In this document: piece by piece, positions 10,324 through 21,275 of the stretch
Layout of the letters: each line of letters opens with the position of its first letter
Position numbering within the stretch: position 1 is the first letter of the stretch
Assembly: GCF_000759795.1 (NCBI RefSeq)
Contig: NZ_BBMZ01000014.1
Span: forward strand, 62,001 to 126,000
From: Pseudescherichia vulneris NBRC 102420
GTDB taxonomy: Bacteria; Pseudomonadota; Gammaproteobacteria; Enterobacterales; Enterobacteriaceae
Length of the DNA stretch: 64,000 nt
Direction of reading: 5' to 3'
The notes under the pieces: model-generated
Database searches by the model: none
What the model was told of the DNA's origin: nothing
What the model saw: the letters and a program-made list of their open reading frames with translations, nothing else
Translations under genes and position numbers: made by a program

Positions 10324-13300
10324 TCGATCGCGGTAAATTTCGCTCGCTAACGCTGATTAACTGGAACGGCTTTTTTGCCCGTACCTTTGACCTTGACGAG
10401 CTGGTCACCACGCTGTCAGGCGGTAACGGGGCGGGTAAATCCACCACCATGGCAGCCTTTGTCACGGCGCTGATCCCGGATTTAACCCTGCTGCACTTCC
10501 GTAACACCACCGAAGCGGGGGCCACCAGCGGCTCGCGTGATAAGGGCCTGCACGGCAAGCTGAAGGCGGGCGTCTGTTACTCAGTGCTGGACGTGATCAA
10601 CTCACGCAACCAGCGCGTAGTGGTCGGCGTACGCCTGCAACAGGTTGCTGGCCGCGATCGCAAAGTCGATATTAAACCCTTTGCGATTCAGGGCCTGCCG
10701 ACCAGCATTCAGCCGACCCAGCTGCTCACCGAGACGCTCAACGAGCGCCAGGCGCGGGTACTGACCCTGAACGAGCTAAAAGAGAAGCTGGATGAGATAG
10801 AAGGCGTTCAGTTCAAGCAGTTCAACTCGATTATCGATTACCACGCCCTGATGTTCGATCTGGGCATTGTGGCGCGTCGTCTGCGCTCCGCCTCGGATCG
10901 CAGCAAGTTCTACCGCCTGATTGAGGCCTCGCTCTACGGCGGGATCTCCAGCGCCATTACCCGCTCGCTGCGTGACTACCTGCTGCCGGAAAACGGCGGG
11001 GTGCGGAAGGCATTCCAGGATATGGAAGCCGCGCTGCGGGAGAACCGCATGACCCTTGAGGCGATCCGCGTCACCCAGTCGGACAGGGATCTCTTTAAGC
11101 ACCTGATCAGCGAAGCCACCAACTACGTGGCCTCGGACTACATGCGCCACGCCAACGAGCGCCGGGTGCATCTCGATCAGGCCCTGGCCTTCCGCCGGGA
11201 TCTCTTTACCTCCCGGTCGCAGCTGGCCGCCGAGCAGTATAAGCACGTTGAGATGGCGCGGGAGCTGCATGAGCATACCGGTGCGGAGGGCGATCTCGAA
11301 GCGGATCACCAGGCCGCCAGCGACCATCTGAACCTGGTACAAACCGCGCTGCGCCAGCAGGAAAAAATTGAGCGCTACGAAACGGATCTCGACGAGCTGC
11401 AAATCCGTCTGGAGGAGCAGAACGAGGTGGTGGCAGAAGCCGCCGACCGCCATGAAGAGAATGAGGCCCGGGCGGAAGCCGCCGAGCTGGAGGTGGATGA
11501 GCTGAAGAGCCAGCTTGCCAACTATCAGCAGGCGCTCGACGTGCAGCAGACCCGCGCTATTCAGTATAACCAGGCGCTGGCCGCGCTGGAGCGCGCTCAG
11601 GCCCTGTGCCACATTCCGGATCTGACCCCGGAGAGCGCCCAGCAGTGGCAGGAGACTTTCCAGGCCAAAGAGCAGGAAGCGACCGAGAAGCTGCTCTCGC
11701 TGGAGCAGAAGATGAGCGTGGCCCAGACCGCGCACAGCCAGTTTGAGCAGGCGTACCAGCTGGTGGCGGCCATTAACGGCCCGCTGTCGCGGGATGAAGC
11801 CTGGAGCGTCGCCCGGGAGCTGCTGCGCGACGCCGTTAACCAGCGCCATCTGGCGGACCAGGTGCAGCCGCTGCGGATGCGTCTGAACGAGCTGGAGCAG
11901 CGCCTGCGCGAGCAGCAGGATGCCGAGCGTCTGCTGGCCGAGTTCTGCAAGCGTCACAACAAGCGCGTCGAGGCCGATGAGCTCGAAGCCCTGCACCAGC
12001 AGCTGGAGGCGCAGATTGCCGCCCTCTCTGAGACCGTTGCCAACGCCGGTGAGCAGCGCATGGCCCTGCGTCAGGAGCTGGAGCAGCTGCAGGCGCGTAT
12101 TCAGCGTCTGCTGAAGCGCGCCCCGATCTGGCTGGCCGCGCAGAACAGCCTGAACCAGCTTTGTGAGCAGAGCGGGCAGGAGTTTGAATCGAGCCAGGAC
12201 GTCACCGAGTACCTGCAACAGCTGCTGGAGCGCGAGCGCGAAGCCATTGTTGAGCGGGATGAGATCGGTGCCCGCAAGCAGGCGGTGGATGACGAGATCG
12301 AACGTCTGAGCCAGCCGGGCGGGGCAGAAGATGCCCGTCTCAACGCCCTGGCGGAACGCTTTGGCGGCGTGCTGCTCTCTGAAATCTACGATGACGTCAG
12401 CCTCGACGATGCGCCTTACTATTCGGCGCTGTATGGCCCATCCCGTCACGCTATCGTGGTGCCGGATCTCTCCCTGATCGCCGAACAGCTGGAAGGATTA
12501 ACCGACTGCCCGGAAGATCTCTACCTGATCGAAGGGGATCCGCAGTCCTTTGACGACAGCGTCTTTGCCGCCGACGAGCTGGAAAAAGCGGTGATCGTCA
12601 AGGTCGCCGATCGCCAATGGCGTTACTCTCGCTTCCCGTCGCTGCCGCTGTTTGGCCGTGCCGCCCGCGAAAGCCGTATTGAAAGCCTGCACGCCGAGCG
12701 GGAAAAGCTGGCGGAGCGCTTCGCCACCCTGTCGTTTGACGTCCAGAAAACCCAGCGTCTGCACCAGGCCTGCAGCCGCTTTATCGGTAGCCATCTGGCG
12801 GTCGCCTTTGAGGACGATCCGGAAGCGGAGATCCGCACCCTGACCAGCCGTCGGGGCGAGCTTGAGCGCGCCATTAGCGCCCACGAGAGCGACAACCAGC
12901 AGAGCCGCGCCCAGTACGACCAGGCCAAAGAGGGCGTCAGCGCTCTTAACCGCCTGCTGCCCCGCGTTAACCTGCTGAGCGATGACACCCTGGCCGACCG
13001 CGTGGATGAGATCCGCGAGCGTCTTGACGAAGCTCAGGAAGCGGCACGCTTTATCCAGCAGTACGGCAACCAGCTGGCGAAGCTGGAGCCGGTGGTCTCG
13101 GTACTCCAGAGCGATCCGGAGCAGTTTGAACAGCTGAAAGAGGACTACGCGTATTCGCAGCAGGTGCAGCGTGAAGCGCGCCAGCAGGCGTTTGCCCTCA
13201 CTGAGGTCGTGCAGCGCCGCGCCCACTTCAGCTACAGCGATTCCGCCGCGATGCTCACCGGCAACAGCGATCTTAACGAGAAGCTGCGCCAGCGTCTGGA

Positions 13301-14774
13301 GCAGGCGGAAAGTGAACGTGCCCGTGCCCGTGAGGCGATGCGCAGCCACGCCGCCCAGCTCAGCCAGTACGGCCAGGTGCAGGCGTCGCTGAAAAGCTCC
13401 TACGACACCAAAAAAGAGCTGCTGAACGATCTGCATAAAGAGCTGCAGGAGATTGGCGTGCGGGCAGACAGCGGCTCAGAAGAGCGGGCCCGGATTCGTC
13501 GGGATGAGCTTTATGCCCAGCTCTCCAGCAACCGCGCGCGCCGCAACCAGCTGGAGAAAGCCCTGACCTTCTGCGAAGCGGAGATGGATAACCTGACCCG
13601 CAAGCTCAAGCGTCTTGAGCGTGACTACTACGAGAAGCGCGAGCAGGTAGTGACGGCCAAAGCGGGCTGGTGTGCGGTGATGCGTATGGTGAAAGATAAC
13701 GGCGTTGAGCGCCGCCTCCACCGTCGCGAGCTGGCCTATCTCTCTGCCGACGAGCTGCGCTCAATGTCGGATAAGGCGCTGGGCGCGCTGCGTCTGGCGG
13801 TGGCGGATAACGAACACCTGCGCGACGTGCTGCGCATGTCGGAAGATCCGAAGCGCCCTGAGCGTAAGATCCAGTTCTTCGTCGCGGTCTACCAGCATCT
13901 GCGCGAGCGTATCCGTCAGGATATTATTCGCACCGACGATCCGGTTGAAGCGATTGAGCAGATGGAGATCGAGCTGGGCCGTCTGACGGAAGAGCTGACC
14001 TCCCGTGAGCAGAAGCTGGCCATCAGCTCCCGCAGCGCGGCGAACATCATTCGCAAAACCATCCAGCGCGAGCAGAATCGTATCCGCCAGCTCAACCAGG
14101 GGCTGCAGAGCGTCTCCTTTGGTCAGGTGAACAGCGTGCGTCTGAACGTGAACGTGCGGGAGACCCACGCTACGCTGCTGGACGTGCTCTCCGAACAGCA
14201 CGAACAGCATCAGGATCTCTTCAACAGCAACCGTCTGACCTTCTCGGAAGCGCTGGCGAAACTCTATCAGCGCCTGAACCCGCAGATAGATATGGGCCAG
14301 CGTACGCCGCAGACCATCGGTGAAGAGCTGCTCGACTACCGTAACTATCTGGAGATGGAGGTCGAGGTTAACCGTGGCTCCGACGGCTGGCTGCGTGCCG
14401 AGTCTGGCGCGCTCTCTACCGGGGAAGCGATCGGTACCGGGATGTCGATTCTGGTGATGGTGGTGCAGAGCTGGGAAGACGAAGCCCGTCGCCTGCGTGG
14501 GAAAGATATCTCCCCATGCCGTCTGCTGTTCCTCGATGAGGCCGCCCGTCTTGATGCCCGCTCTATCGCCACGCTGTTTGAGCTGTGCGAGCGGCTGGAG
14601 ATGCAGCTGATTATCGCTGCGCCTGAAAACATCAGTCCAGAGAAAGGTACCACCTATAAGCTGGTGCGTAAGGTGTTCAACAATCAAGAGCACGTGCACG
14701 TGGTTGGCCTGCGCGGCTTTGCCCCACAGCTGCCTGAGCCGCTGCCCGGCACGGCGGATGCCAGCGCAACCTAA
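10320..14774 (+). CDS. mukB: Chromosome partition protein MukB (SMC-like ATPase)
   Basis: MukB is the SMC-like motor of the enterobacterial condensin. It organises the nucleoid and interacts with topoisomerase IV through its hinge. The 1484-residue protein has Walker A GGNGAGKS at 34-41, two long coiled-coil arms rich in Gln, Glu, Leu and Arg (about 330-660 and 780-1110), a hinge around 660-780, the C-terminal signature ALSTGEAIG near 1364-1372 and Walker B LLFLDE at 1402-1407. It is the last gene of the operon and a strong terminator follows 14 bp after the stop. Everything is intact. Confidence 0.98.
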   Translation: MIDRGKFRSLTLINWNGFFARTFDLDELVTTLSGGNGAGKSTTMAAFVTALIPDLTLLHFRNTTEAGATSGSRDKGLHGKLKAGVCYSVLDVINSRNQRVVVGVRLQQVAGRDRKVDIKPFAIQGLPTSIQPTQLLTETLNERQARVLTLNELKEKLDEIEGVQFKQFNSIIDYHALMFDLGIVARRLRSASDRSKFYRLIEASLYGGISSAITRSLRDYLLPENGGVRKAFQDMEAALRENRMTLEAIRVTQSDRDLFKHLISEATNYVASDYMRHANERRVHLDQALAFRRDLFTSRSQLAAEQYKHVEMARELHEHTGAEGDLEADHQAASDHLNLVQTALRQQEKIERYETDLDELQIRLEEQNEVVAEAADRHEENEARAEAAELEVDELKSQLANYQQALDVQQTRAIQYNQALAALERAQALCHIPDLTPESAQQWQETFQAKEQEATEKLLSLEQKMSVAQTAHSQFEQAYQLVAAINGPLSRDEAWSVARELLRDAVNQRHLADQVQPLRMRLNELEQRLREQQDAERLLAEFCKRHNKRVEADELEALHQQLEAQIAALSETVANAGEQRMALRQELEQLQARIQRLLKRAPIWLAAQNSLNQLCEQSGQEFESSQDVTEYLQQLLEREREAIVERDEIGARKQAVDDEIERLSQPGGAEDARLNALAERFGGVLLSEIYDDVSLDDAPYYSALYGPSRHAIVVPDLSLIAEQLEGLTDCPEDLYLIEGDPQSFDDSVFAADELEKAVIVKVADRQWRYSRFPSLPLFGRAARESRIESLHAEREKLAERFATLSFDVQKTQRLHQACSRFIGSHLAVAFEDDPEAEIRTLTSRRGELERAISAHESDNQQSRAQYDQAKEGVSALNRLLPRVNLLSDDTLADRVDEIRERLDEAQEAARFIQQYGNQLAKLEPVVSVLQSDPEQFEQLKEDYAYSQQVQREARQQAFALTEVVQRRAHFSYSDSAAMLTGNSDLNEKLRQRLEQAESERARAREAMRSHAAQLSQYGQVQASLKSSYDTKKELLNDLHKELQEIGVRADSGSEERARIRRDELYAQLSSNRARRNQLEKALTFCEAEMDNLTRKLKRLERDYYEKREQVVTAKAGWCAVMRMVKDNGVERRLHRRELAYLSADELRSMSDKALGALRLAVADNEHLRDVLRMSEDPKRPERKIQFFVAVYQHLRERIRQDIIRTDDPVEAIEQMEIELGRLTEELTSREQKLAISSRSAANIIRKTIQREQNRIRQLNQGLQSVSFGQVNSVRLNVNVRETHATLLDVLSEQHEQHQDLFNSNRLTFSEALAKLYQRLNPQIDMGQRTPQTIGEELLDYRNYLEMEVEVNRGSDGWLRAESGALSTGEAIGTGMSILVMVVQSWEDEARRLRGKDISPCRLLFLDEAARLDARSIATLFELCERLEMQLIIAAPENISPEKGTTYKLVRKVFNNQEHVHVVGLRGFAPQLPEPLPGTADASAT

Positions 14775-14788
14775 CGGGTAACCGAGCA

Positions 14789-14817
14789 AAAGGGCGGCAG
14801 CATAGCCGCCCTTTTTT
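14789..14817 (+). terminator. Rho-independent terminator of cmoM-mukFEB
   Basis: A 10-bp G/C-rich stem (AAAGGGCGGC paired with GCCGCCCTTT) with an AGCATA loop, followed by a run of T. It lies just after the mukB stop. Confidence 0.9.
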
Positions 14818-14952
14818 ATTGCCCGCTGGCCAAACCAGCGTCAGATCAATCTTTAATCTTCTTTACATTTTGCCGGGCAAATGTATTTTTGTCTTTATAT
14901 ACTCATACAATCAGACGGATTAATCGATTCGTTTTTAAACAGGGGGCAAGGG

Positions 14953-16728
14953 ATGTTGCTGAAGAAAAAAGAGAGTCGGGCGTCCGCATTGAGTTTGTGC
15001 GTGGCCCTTACGTTTGCTCCGCTGTTTAACGCTATGGCCGATGAGCCAGAAGTTATTCCAACCGACAGCTCTGCCAGCATGGGCGTGCAGCCTACGGCAC
15101 TGGCCGAACCGCTGGTGCAGTCCCACGCTACCGCCGTGCTGGCAGGCGTCGAGGCGCTGGCCGATGCTGGCCTGATGGCCAAAACGCGCGCTGAAATCCA
15201 GGCTCAGCTGCCGGCAGGCTATACCCCAGTCTACATGAACCAGCTCGTTGCGCTGTATGCCGCCCGCGAGCAGAAGGCCATGTGGGACGATCGCGAGGCG
15301 GTTAAAGCGTTTCAGCAACAGCTGGCCGAGGTGGCCATCGCTGGTTTCCAGCCCCAGTTTACGAAATGGGTAGAGCTGCTGACCGATCCTGCCGTGACCG
15401 GTCAGGCCCGGGACGTGGTGCTTTCTGACGCCATGCTGGGCTACCTGCACTTTATCGCCGGTATTCCCGTTAAGGGTAACAGCTGGCTCTACAGCGCCAA
15501 ACCGTATCAGCTGGCAACCCCGCCGCTGACGGTGATTAACCAGTGGCAGATGGCGCTGGATAACGGCCAGCTGACGCACTTTGTTGCCAGCCTTGCGCCG
15601 CAGCATGACCAGTACTCGCTGATGCATAAGTCGCTGCTGAAGTTAGTGAGTGATACCCAACCGTGGCCGACGCTGAAGAGCACCGCCACGCTGCGTCCGG
15701 GACAGTGGAGCAACGATATTCCCGCCCTGCGCGAGATCCTCTCCCGCACGGGAATGCTGGATAGCGCCGAGAACATCGTTCTGCCGGGGGATAAACCTAA
15801 AAAGGCGAAGCCTGCGCGCGGCGGCACCTACGATCCCGAGCTGGTAGCAGCGGTAAAACGCTTCCAGGCCTGGCAGGGACTGGGGAGCGATGGCTCTATC
15901 GGTAAGTCCACCCGCGACTGGCTTAACGTGACCCCCGCCCAGCGTGCAGGGGTGCTGGCATTAAACATCCAGCGCCTGCGCCTGCTGCCGGGCACGGTTT
16001 CCACCGGCATTATGGTTAACATTCCGGCCTACTCGCTGGTCTATTACCAGCAGGGCAACGAGGTGCTGGCCTCCCGGGTGATCGTCGGTCGTCCCGATCG
16101 TAAAACGCCGATGATGAGCAGCGCGCTCAATAACGTGGTGGTCAATCCGCCGTGGAACGTTCCGCCCACCCTGGCGCGCAAGGACATTCTGCCGAAGGTA
16201 TGGAACGATCCGGGCTATCTGGAGCGGCATAACTATGTTGTGCTGCGCGGCTGGAACAGCAAAGAGACGATCGATCCGTGGCGGGTCGACTGGGGCACCA
16301 TCACCCCGTCCAATCTGCCATTCCGCTTCCAGCAGGCACCGGGGGCGCATAACTCTTTGGGCCGCTACAAGTTCAATATGCCCAGCTCGGATGCTATCTA
16401 TCTGCACGATACGCCGAACCATACGCTTTTCCAGAAGAACGAGCGTGCGCTCAGCTCCGGCTGCGTTCGCGTGAATAAATCCTCTGAGCTGGCCAGCATG
16501 CTGTTGCAGGACGCGGGCTGGAACGATACGCGCATCTCTGACGCGCTGCAGGAAGGAAACACGCGCTACGTGAATATTCGCCAGAATATTCCGGTGAACC
16601 TCTACTACCTGACCGCCTTCGTCGGCAGCGACGGGCGCACCCAGTATCGTACAGATATTTACAATTACGATCTCACTGCCCGTTCAGGGGCTGACGTTCT
16701 GCCGAAGGCGGAACAATTAATCAGATAA
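14953..16728 (+). CDS. ldtD: L,D-transpeptidase LdtD (YcbB)
   Basis: LdtD makes 3-3 (mDAP-mDAP) peptidoglycan crosslinks in the periplasm and confers beta-lactam bypass when highly active. The start at 14953 (MLLKKKE) is preceded by a G-rich Shine-Dalgarno and leaves a signal peptide cleaved near FNAMADE. A long N-terminal domain is followed by a peptidoglycan-binding segment ([14 protein letters not shown]) and the YkuD catalytic domain with HDTPNH and SGCVRV, catalytic Cys504. The protein has 591 residues; the E. coli form has 615. The difference lies mainly in a shorter linker before the peptidoglycan-binding segment ([12 protein letters not shown]). mepK, which cleaves such bonds, follows. 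Confidence 0.95.
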   Translation: MLLKKKESRASALSLCVALTFAPLFNAMADEPEVIPTDSSASMGVQPTALAEPLVQSHATAVLAGVEALADAGLMAKTRAEIQAQLPAGYTPVYMNQLVALYAAREQKAMWDDREAVKAFQQQLAEVAIAGFQPQFTKWVELLTDPAVTGQARDVVLSDAMLGYLHFIAGIPVKGNSWLYSAKPYQLATPPLTVINQWQMALDNGQLTHFVASLAPQHDQYSLMHKSLLKLVSDTQPWPTLKSTATLRPGQWSNDIPALREILSRTGMLDSAENIVLPGDKPKKAKPARGGTYDPELVAAVKRFQAWQGLGSDGSIGKSTRDWLNVTPAQRAGVLALNIQRLRLLPGTVSTGIMVNIPAYSLVYYQQGNEVLASRVIVGRPDRKTPMMSSALNNVVVNPPWNVPPTLARKDILPKVWNDPGYLERHNYVVLRGWNSKETIDPWRVDWGTITPSNLPFRFQQAPGAHNSLGRYKFNMPSSDAIYLHDTPNHTLFQKNERALSSGCVRVNKSSELASMLLQDAGWNDTRISDALQEGNTRYVNIRQNIPVNLYYLTAFVGSDGRTQYRTDIYNYDLTARSGADVLPKAEQLIR

Positions 16729-16772
16729 ATGAAGTAGTTCAGATTAATCCATTCACTAAATCACTGGTAAAA

Positions 16773-16803
16773 ACGGGCCGTCCAGGCTACGCGGCCCGTC
16801 TTT
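16773..16803 (+). terminator. Putative terminator after ldtD
   Basis: An 8-bp stem (ACGGGCCG paired with CGGCCCGT) with an 11-nt loop, followed by CTTTACC. The T-run is short, so termination may be partial. Confidence 0.6.
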
Positions 16804-16911
16804 ACCACGCTTGACCTTCCTTGACGTAAGAAATTTTGCCCGGTAATGTGCCTTTTCACGCGCCAGAAGTGCATTAATTAAGCAACCTTTTTACCTGTAG
16901 ACCTGATTATC

Positions 16912-17460
16912 ATGGATAAATTTGACGCTAATCGCCGCAAACTGCTGGCGTTAGGTGGCATTGCACTCGGTGCAGCCATCCTGCCAACGCCTGCGTTCGC
17001 AACCCTCTCTACGCCACGCCCACGGATCCTGACCCTCAGTAATTTACATACCGGAGAGTCAATCAAAGCCGAGTTTTTTGACGGCAAGGGCTATATTCAG
17101 GATGAATTAGCTAAACTTAACCACTTTTTCCGCGACTATCGCGCCAATAAAGTGACGTCCATCGACCCTAAGCTTTTCGACCAGATCTACCGCCTGCAGG
17201 GCCTGCTCGGCACGCGTAAACCGGTTCAGCTTATCTCGGGCTATCGCTCTGTCGATACCAATAATGAGCTTCGCGCCCATAGCAGCGGCGTCGCGAAGCA
17301 CAGCTACCACACCAAAGGCCAGGCAATGGATTTCCATATTGAAGGCCTTGCATTAAGCAATGTTCGCAAAGCTGCGTTATCTATGGGCGCAGGTGGTGTA
17401 GGATATTACCCGCGCAGCAACTTTGTACATATTGATACCGGGCCGGTTCGGCACTGGTAA
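16912..17460 (+). CDS. mepK: Murein endopeptidase MepK (YcbK)
   Basis: MepK is a periplasmic M15A-like (DUF882) endopeptidase that cleaves mDAP-mDAP 3-3 crosslinks. The N-terminus is a twin-arginine signal: NRRKLLALGG (Arg8-Arg9), a hydrophobic stretch, and cleavage near TPAFA-T at residue 30. Zinc-ligand candidates are His133 (SYHTKGQAMD), Asp140 and His173 (VHIDTG). At 182 residues it matches the family. Its position beside ldtD pairs the maker and the cutter of 3-3 crosslinks. Confidence 0.94.
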   Translation: MDKFDANRRKLLALGGIALGAAILPTPAFATLSTPRPRILTLSNLHTGESIKAEFFDGKGYIQDELAKLNHFFRDYRANKVTSIDPKLFDQIYRLQGLLGTRKPVQLISGYRSVDTNNELRAHSSGVAKHSYHTKGQAMDFHIEGLALSNVRKAALSMGAGGVGYYPRSNFVHIDTGPVRHW

Positions 17461-17484
17461 CAGGGCTTAATGAAAAGGAGCAGT

Positions 17485-18132
17485 ATGAACTATCGTCTTA
17501 TTCCGGTTACCGCGTTTTCCCAGAACTGTTCTCTGATCTGGTGTGAGGAGACGCGTCAGGCCGCGCTGGTGGATCCCGGTGGTGATGCCGAGCGTATCAA
17601 AGAGGTGGTTGCCGCTTCTGAGGTTACGCTGACGCAGATTTTGCTCACCCACGGTCATCTCGATCACGTGGGGGCCGCCGCCGAACTGGCGCAACACTAC
17701 GGTGTGCCTATTGTCGGCCCGGAAAAAGAGGATGAGTTCTGGCTGACGGGGCTTCCTGCCCAAAGCCGTATGTTTGGCCTGGAGGAGTGTCAGCCTCTGA
17801 CGCCTGACCGCTGGCTGGACGAGGGCGAGAGCGTGACCGTCGGCAATATCACCCTGGCGGTGCTGCACTGTCCGGGCCATACGCCGGGACACATTGTCTT
17901 CTTTGACGCACAGTCGCGTCTGCTGGTCTCAGGGGATGTGATCTTCAAGGGTGGAGTAGGGCGCAGTGATTTTCCGCGCGGCGACCACGGTCAGCTGATC
18001 GACTCCATCAAGCGCAAGCTGCTGCCGCTGGGCGACGACGTGACCTTTATTCCCGGTCACGGGCCGATGTCGACCCTGGGCGAAGAGCGCCTGCACAACC
18101 CGTTTTTGCAGGATGAGCAGCCGATCTGGTAG
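17485..18132 (+). CDS. ycbL: Metallo-beta-lactamase fold hydrolase YcbL (glyoxalase II-like)
   Basis: A 215-residue metallo-beta-lactamase-fold enzyme of the type II glyoxalase group, probably a cytosolic thioester hydrolase of S-lactoylglutathione type. The metal-binding motif THGHLDH is at 55-61, with further ligands in HCPGHTPGH (near 132) and the C-terminal IPGHGP. The start at 17485 is chosen because AAGGAG sits just upstream and the protein then begins MNYRLIPV like its relatives; the frame could start 5 codons earlier. It lies 24 bp after mepK. Confidence 0.92.
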   Translation: MNYRLIPVTAFSQNCSLIWCEETRQAALVDPGGDAERIKEVVAASEVTLTQILLTHGHLDHVGAAAELAQHYGVPIVGPEKEDEFWLTGLPAQSRMFGLEECQPLTPDRWLDEGESVTVGNITLAVLHCPGHTPGHIVFFDAQSRLLVSGDVIFKGGVGRSDFPRGDHGQLIDSIKRKLLPLGDDVTFIPGHGPMSTLGEERLHNPFLQDEQPIW

Positions 18133-18141
18133 TTCGCCCCA

Positions 18142-18174
18142 TAAAAAAAGGGTCGCTTCGGCGACCCTTTTTTT
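18142..18174. terminator. Bidirectional terminator between ycbL and aspC
   Basis: An A-run, then GGGTCGC, loop TTCG, GCGACCC and a T-run. The arrangement is symmetrical and lies between two convergent genes, so it serves both strands. Confidence 0.93.
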
Positions 18175-18183
18175 GCGCTACGC

Positions 18184-19374
18184 TTACAGCACGGCGACGA
18201 TGGCTTCACACAGCGGAGCCATATTGTCCGGGGTCATGCCCGCGACGTTAACGCGACCGGATGCCACCGCATAGACGCCAAACTCTTCGCGCAGGCGCTG
18301 AACCTGCTCTTTGGTCAGGCCGCTGAACGAGAACATGCCGTTCTGCTTAATGATAAAGCTGAAGTCACGGTTAGCCCCTTTCTCCTGCAGCGTGTTAACA
18401 AACAGCAGACGCATGCGCTGAATGCGCTGGCGCATATCGGTCAGCTCCTGCTCCCAGATAGCGCGCAGGGCGTCATTGCTGAGAATGGTGGCGACCACAG
18501 AGGCACCGTGTGCCGGCGGGTTGGAGTAGTTAGCACGGATCACGGACTTCAGCTGGCTAAAGACGCGATCGGCTGTGTCCGCATCGGCGGTCACCAGGGT
18601 GCAGGCCCCGACGCGCTCGTTATACAGACCAAAGTTTTTCGAGTAGGAGCTGGCAACGATCAGCTCCTTATGCAGCGCGGCAAAGGCGCGCAGCCCCTCC
18701 GCATCCTCCTCCAGACCACGGGCAAAGCCCTGATAGGCGAAGTCAAACAGCGGCAGCCAGCCTTTCTCAACGGAGAGCTGCGCCAGGGTCTGCCACTGAT
18801 CCAGCGTCGGATCGATGCCGGTTGGGTTATGGCAGCAGCCGTGGAACAGTACTACGTCACCCGCCTGGGCTTCGTTGAGGCTCGCTAACAGGTTGTCAAA
18901 GTCCAGCGTATGGTTCGCCGCGTCATAGTAAGCATATTCGCGCACCTCCAGCCCGGCGGCGTTAAACACGCCTTTATGGTTCGGCCAGCTTGGGTTGCTC
19001 ACCCAGATGCGCTTAACGTCGGTGTTTTTCGCCAGGAAGTCTGCCGCCACGCGCAGCGCGCCGGTGCCGCCCGGCGTCTGCGCCGTACGGGCGCGCTTGT
19101 CGTTAATCACCGCGCTGCCTTTGCCAAACAGCAGCTCCTGGGTGCAGCGGCCAAATTCCGGGATCCCGTCGATGCCGAGATAGTTCTTCGTCGTCTCGTT
19201 CTCCAGCAGATACTGCTCGGCTTTCTTCACGCTGGTCAGCACAGGCGTTTTACCGGTTTCATCTTTATAGACGCCGATGCCAAGGTTAATTTTTGTCGGA
19301 CGTTGGTCGGCACGAAACAGATCGGCTAACCCCAGAATAGGGTCAGCAGGGGCTGCAGTAATATTCTCAAACAT
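18184..19374 (-). CDS. aspC: Aspartate aminotransferase AspC
   Basis: A PLP-dependent class I aminotransferase that interconverts aspartate and oxaloacetate with glutamate/2-oxoglutarate; it also acts on aromatic amino acids. The start at 19374 ([15 protein letters not shown]) gives the standard 396 residues, although the frame continues 35 codons upstream. The PLP lysine lies in SSYSKNFG near residue 258, and the substrate-carboxylate Arg in ASGRVNVAG near the C-terminus. Single gene between the bidirectional terminator and the ompF terminator. Confidence 0.97.
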   Translation of the reverse strand: MFENITAAPADPILGLADLFRADQRPTKINLGIGVYKDETGKTPVLTSVKKAEQYLLENETTKNYLGIDGIPEFGRCTQELLFGKGSAVINDKRARTAQTPGGTGALRVAADFLAKNTDVKRIWVSNPSWPNHKGVFNAAGLEVREYAYYDAANHTLDFDNLLASLNEAQAGDVVLFHGCCHNPTGIDPTLDQWQTLAQLSVEKGWLPLFDFAYQGFARGLEEDAEGLRAFAALHKELIVASSYSKNFGLYNERVGACTLVTADADTADRVFSQLKSVIRANYSNPPAHGASVVATILSNDALRAIWEQELTDMRQRIQRMRLLFVNTLQEKGANRDFSFIIKQNGMFSFSGLTKEQVQRLREEFGVYAVASGRVNVAGMTPDNMAPLCEAIVAVL

Positions 19375-19509
19375 GACGAGGTTCCATTTTGATGACAGAA
19401 GGGCGTTGCGTATCAGGGTAACGGGAGATTTATCAATTGCCAACCGTTTGCGACAAAAAGAAACAGAGTGTGACCGCAAGCAGCGTTGACCAGCTTTTCA
19501 GGCATAAAA

Positions 19510-19531
19510 AAACAGGGCCGTAGCCCTGTTT
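19510..19531 (-). terminator. ompF terminator
   Basis: A 9-bp stem (AAACAGGGC paired with GCCCTGTTT), loop CGTA, with A-runs on the plus strand that become T-runs for the minus-strand ompF transcript. Confidence 0.88.
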
Positions 19532-19561
19532 TTATCAGCATATAACGAGGAGGTCGTGCAA

Positions 19562-20680
19562 TTAGAACTGGTAAGTTACCGCTACAGCAACCTGGTCGTC
19601 TTTGCCGTTGACGATGCCAACGTTGCGGCTGTAGTCGCTGTCGTCGATCAGGTTCAGCTGGTAGTCAACCCAGATGTTGAAGTTTTTGTTGAAGTAGTAA
19701 GTTGCACCGATTTCAACAAACTTCTGCAGGTCTTCGCTGCCGCCGCCGAATGCGCCATCGTTGGTTGCTGCCAGGTCTTTACCGCGAGACTGAACGTAGG
19801 CCAGGGACGGACGCAGACCGAAGTCGAACTGGTACTGAGCGATGGCTTCGAAGTTCTGCGTTTTGTTAGCAAAGGTGCCGTCCGCTTCACGGGTGGTGTT
19901 GCGGGTTTCAGCGTAGGTGGTCGCCAGGTAGATGTTGTTGGCGTCATATTTTACACCCACACCCCAGGTTTCCGCACGGCTGCCGCGGGCGCTGCCACGG
20001 TTAGCAATGTTCAGATCTTCCTGACGGTTAGTACGGTCAGCGTTGGAGTAAGCACCGATCACGCTGAAGCCTTCAGCGAAGTCGTAGCCCAGAGAGTAAC
20101 CTACGCCGTCGCCGTTAGAGGTCAGCGGGTTAGTACGGTCGTTTTTACCCTGGTACTGCAGGCCGAAGTTCAGGCCATCAACCAGACCAAAGAAGTTGGA
20201 GTTACGGTAGGTCGCAACGCCAGAGGTACGGCCGGTCATGAAGTTGTCAGCGTAGTTCGCCCAGGTCATACCGGAGAAAGAAGGAGCCATATCGGTGTAA
20301 GCGTCAACGTCGTACGCGATACCGTAGTTACGGCCGTAGTCGATGGAGCCTGCATCAGCAATTTTCAGGCCGGCAAATGCCAGACGAGTACGCTGGGACT
20401 GGCCGCCGCTCTCTTCGCCGCTTGCCAGGGCACGGTATTCCCACTGGCCGTAACCGGTCAGCTGGTCGTTGATCTGAGTTTCGCCTTTGAAGCCAATCTG
20501 AGCATAGGTGTTGTCGTTGCTGCCGGTGTCATCACCAGAGGTTACGAAGTCATGCTCACCTACAACTTTACCGTACAGGTCTAATTTGTTACCGGCTTTG
20601 TTATAGATTTCTGCAGCGTTTGCTGCACCGGCTACCAGCAGAGCAGGGATAACCACTGCCAGAATATTGCGCTTCATCAT
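19562..20680 (-). CDS. ompF: Outer membrane general porin, OmpF locus
   Basis: A 372-residue trimeric general porin. The signal peptide is [22 protein letters not shown] (residues 1-22), followed by mature AEIYNK. It ends in the porin signature Phe (AVTYQF). Location between aspC and asnS and the conserved 5' region identify it as the ompF ortholog. Lys16, and Args corresponding to R82 and R132 of E. coli OmpF, are kept. The position of R42 is Gln (TYAQIGFKG), and loop 3 reads [11 protein letters not shown] in place of the usual DMLPEFGGD, so E117 is lost while D113 is kept. This probably alters pore charge and selectivity. Confidence 0.93.
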   Translation of the reverse strand: MMKRNILAVVIPALLVAGAANAAEIYNKAGNKLDLYGKVVGEHDFVTSGDDTGSNDNTYAQIGFKGETQINDQLTGYGQWEYRALASGEESGGQSQRTRLAFAGLKIADAGSIDYGRNYGIAYDVDAYTDMAPSFSGMTWANYADNFMTGRTSGVATYRNSNFFGLVDGLNFGLQYQGKNDRTNPLTSNGDGVGYSLGYDFAEGFSVIGAYSNADRTNRQEDLNIANRGSARGSRAETWGVGVKYDANNIYLATTYAETRNTTREADGTFANKTQNFEAIAQYQFDFGLRPSLAYVQSRGKDLAATNDGAFGGGSEDLQKFVEIGATYYFNKNFNIWVDYQLNLIDDSDYSRNVGIVNGKDDQVAVAVTYQF

Positions 20681-20780
20681 TATTTATTACCCTCATTAGG
20701 TTTTTTATAACACCTGCCACTGCCGTCAATAGATTCCGTCAATAAATGTTTACGGAACTATTGATGAGAGTTTGGTGTCT

Positions 20781-20900
20781 TTATGTGTCTGAGAAGCATC
20801 TTTCCATTCATATAAACGTTTCGCTACCTTGAAAGTGCTACAAATGTCGTAAAGAGGTAACAAAAAGAAATAATGTGTAAAAATTTGTGTATTTGAGGGA
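20781..20900 (-). promoter_or_regulatory. ompF promoter and OmpR-binding region
   Basis: The region is strikingly like the E. coli ompF promoter as I recall it. On the minus strand it reads TTTGTAGCACTTTCAAGGTAG (about 20825-20845) over the -35 area, with the GAATGGAAAGATG -10 area downstream. The transcript should start near 20790, about 110 nt before the ATG. Upstream, TTTTTACACATTATTTC and TTTTTGTTACC (about 20855-20888) resemble the OmpR F-box repeats. The long leader is the expected MicF target. Confidence 0.72.
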
Positions 20901-21247
20901 ACTTTGTGAACCACTTCATGTTTCCAATAGAGTTGCTGATAAAATCAGCGGATCCATTGCTATATATATGAATTACTTATGTTTAATCTTGATATAGGAT
21001 TAACTTATTCAGAAAAGGAGTGAGTGAGACATTTTCTCATTTCCGTGTTTAGACATCTGGATAGCTGTGCACCGTTTATCCAAATGTGCTAAAGCCAAAA
21101 GAGAAATTTTTGTGCAAGTTTTAGCCAGTATGATTTTTGTACGAAATTATTTCTGAAAAATACGCTTACAGACGCTAACGAGGAAAGGGTTGATTAGGGG
21201 AATAACCAACGATTTGTTAACAAAAGTTGACAAGATGAAGGGAAGAA
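20901..21247. other. AT-rich intergenic region between ompF and asnS, no gene seen
   Basis: About 350 bp of AT-rich DNA upstream of the ompF promoter. I see no convincing reading frame with a ribosome-binding site and no RNA gene. In E. coli the equivalent region holds distal OmpR and IHF sites; such sites are plausible here but not individually supported. Confidence 0.6.
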
Positions 21248-21267
21248 GGGCCAGCGTGTGCTGGCCC
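21248..21267 (-). terminator. asnS terminator
   Basis: A perfect 8-bp stem (GGGCCAGC paired with GCTGGCCC) with a 4-nt loop. On the minus strand it is followed by TTCTTCCCTTC, a pyrimidine-rich but not T-only tail. Confidence 0.65.
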
Positions 21268-21275
21268 AGAAAGGA

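Noticed and set aside
10776-12449. 557-codon open frame antisense to mukB
   Set aside because: A shadow of high-GC codon bias in mukB: no family features, low-complexity Leu/Gln/Arg composition, and mukB is intact.
13761-14789. 342-codon open frame antisense to the mukB 3' end
   Set aside because: Same reasoning: it lies over the conserved MukB head domain and has no start signal or protein-like features.
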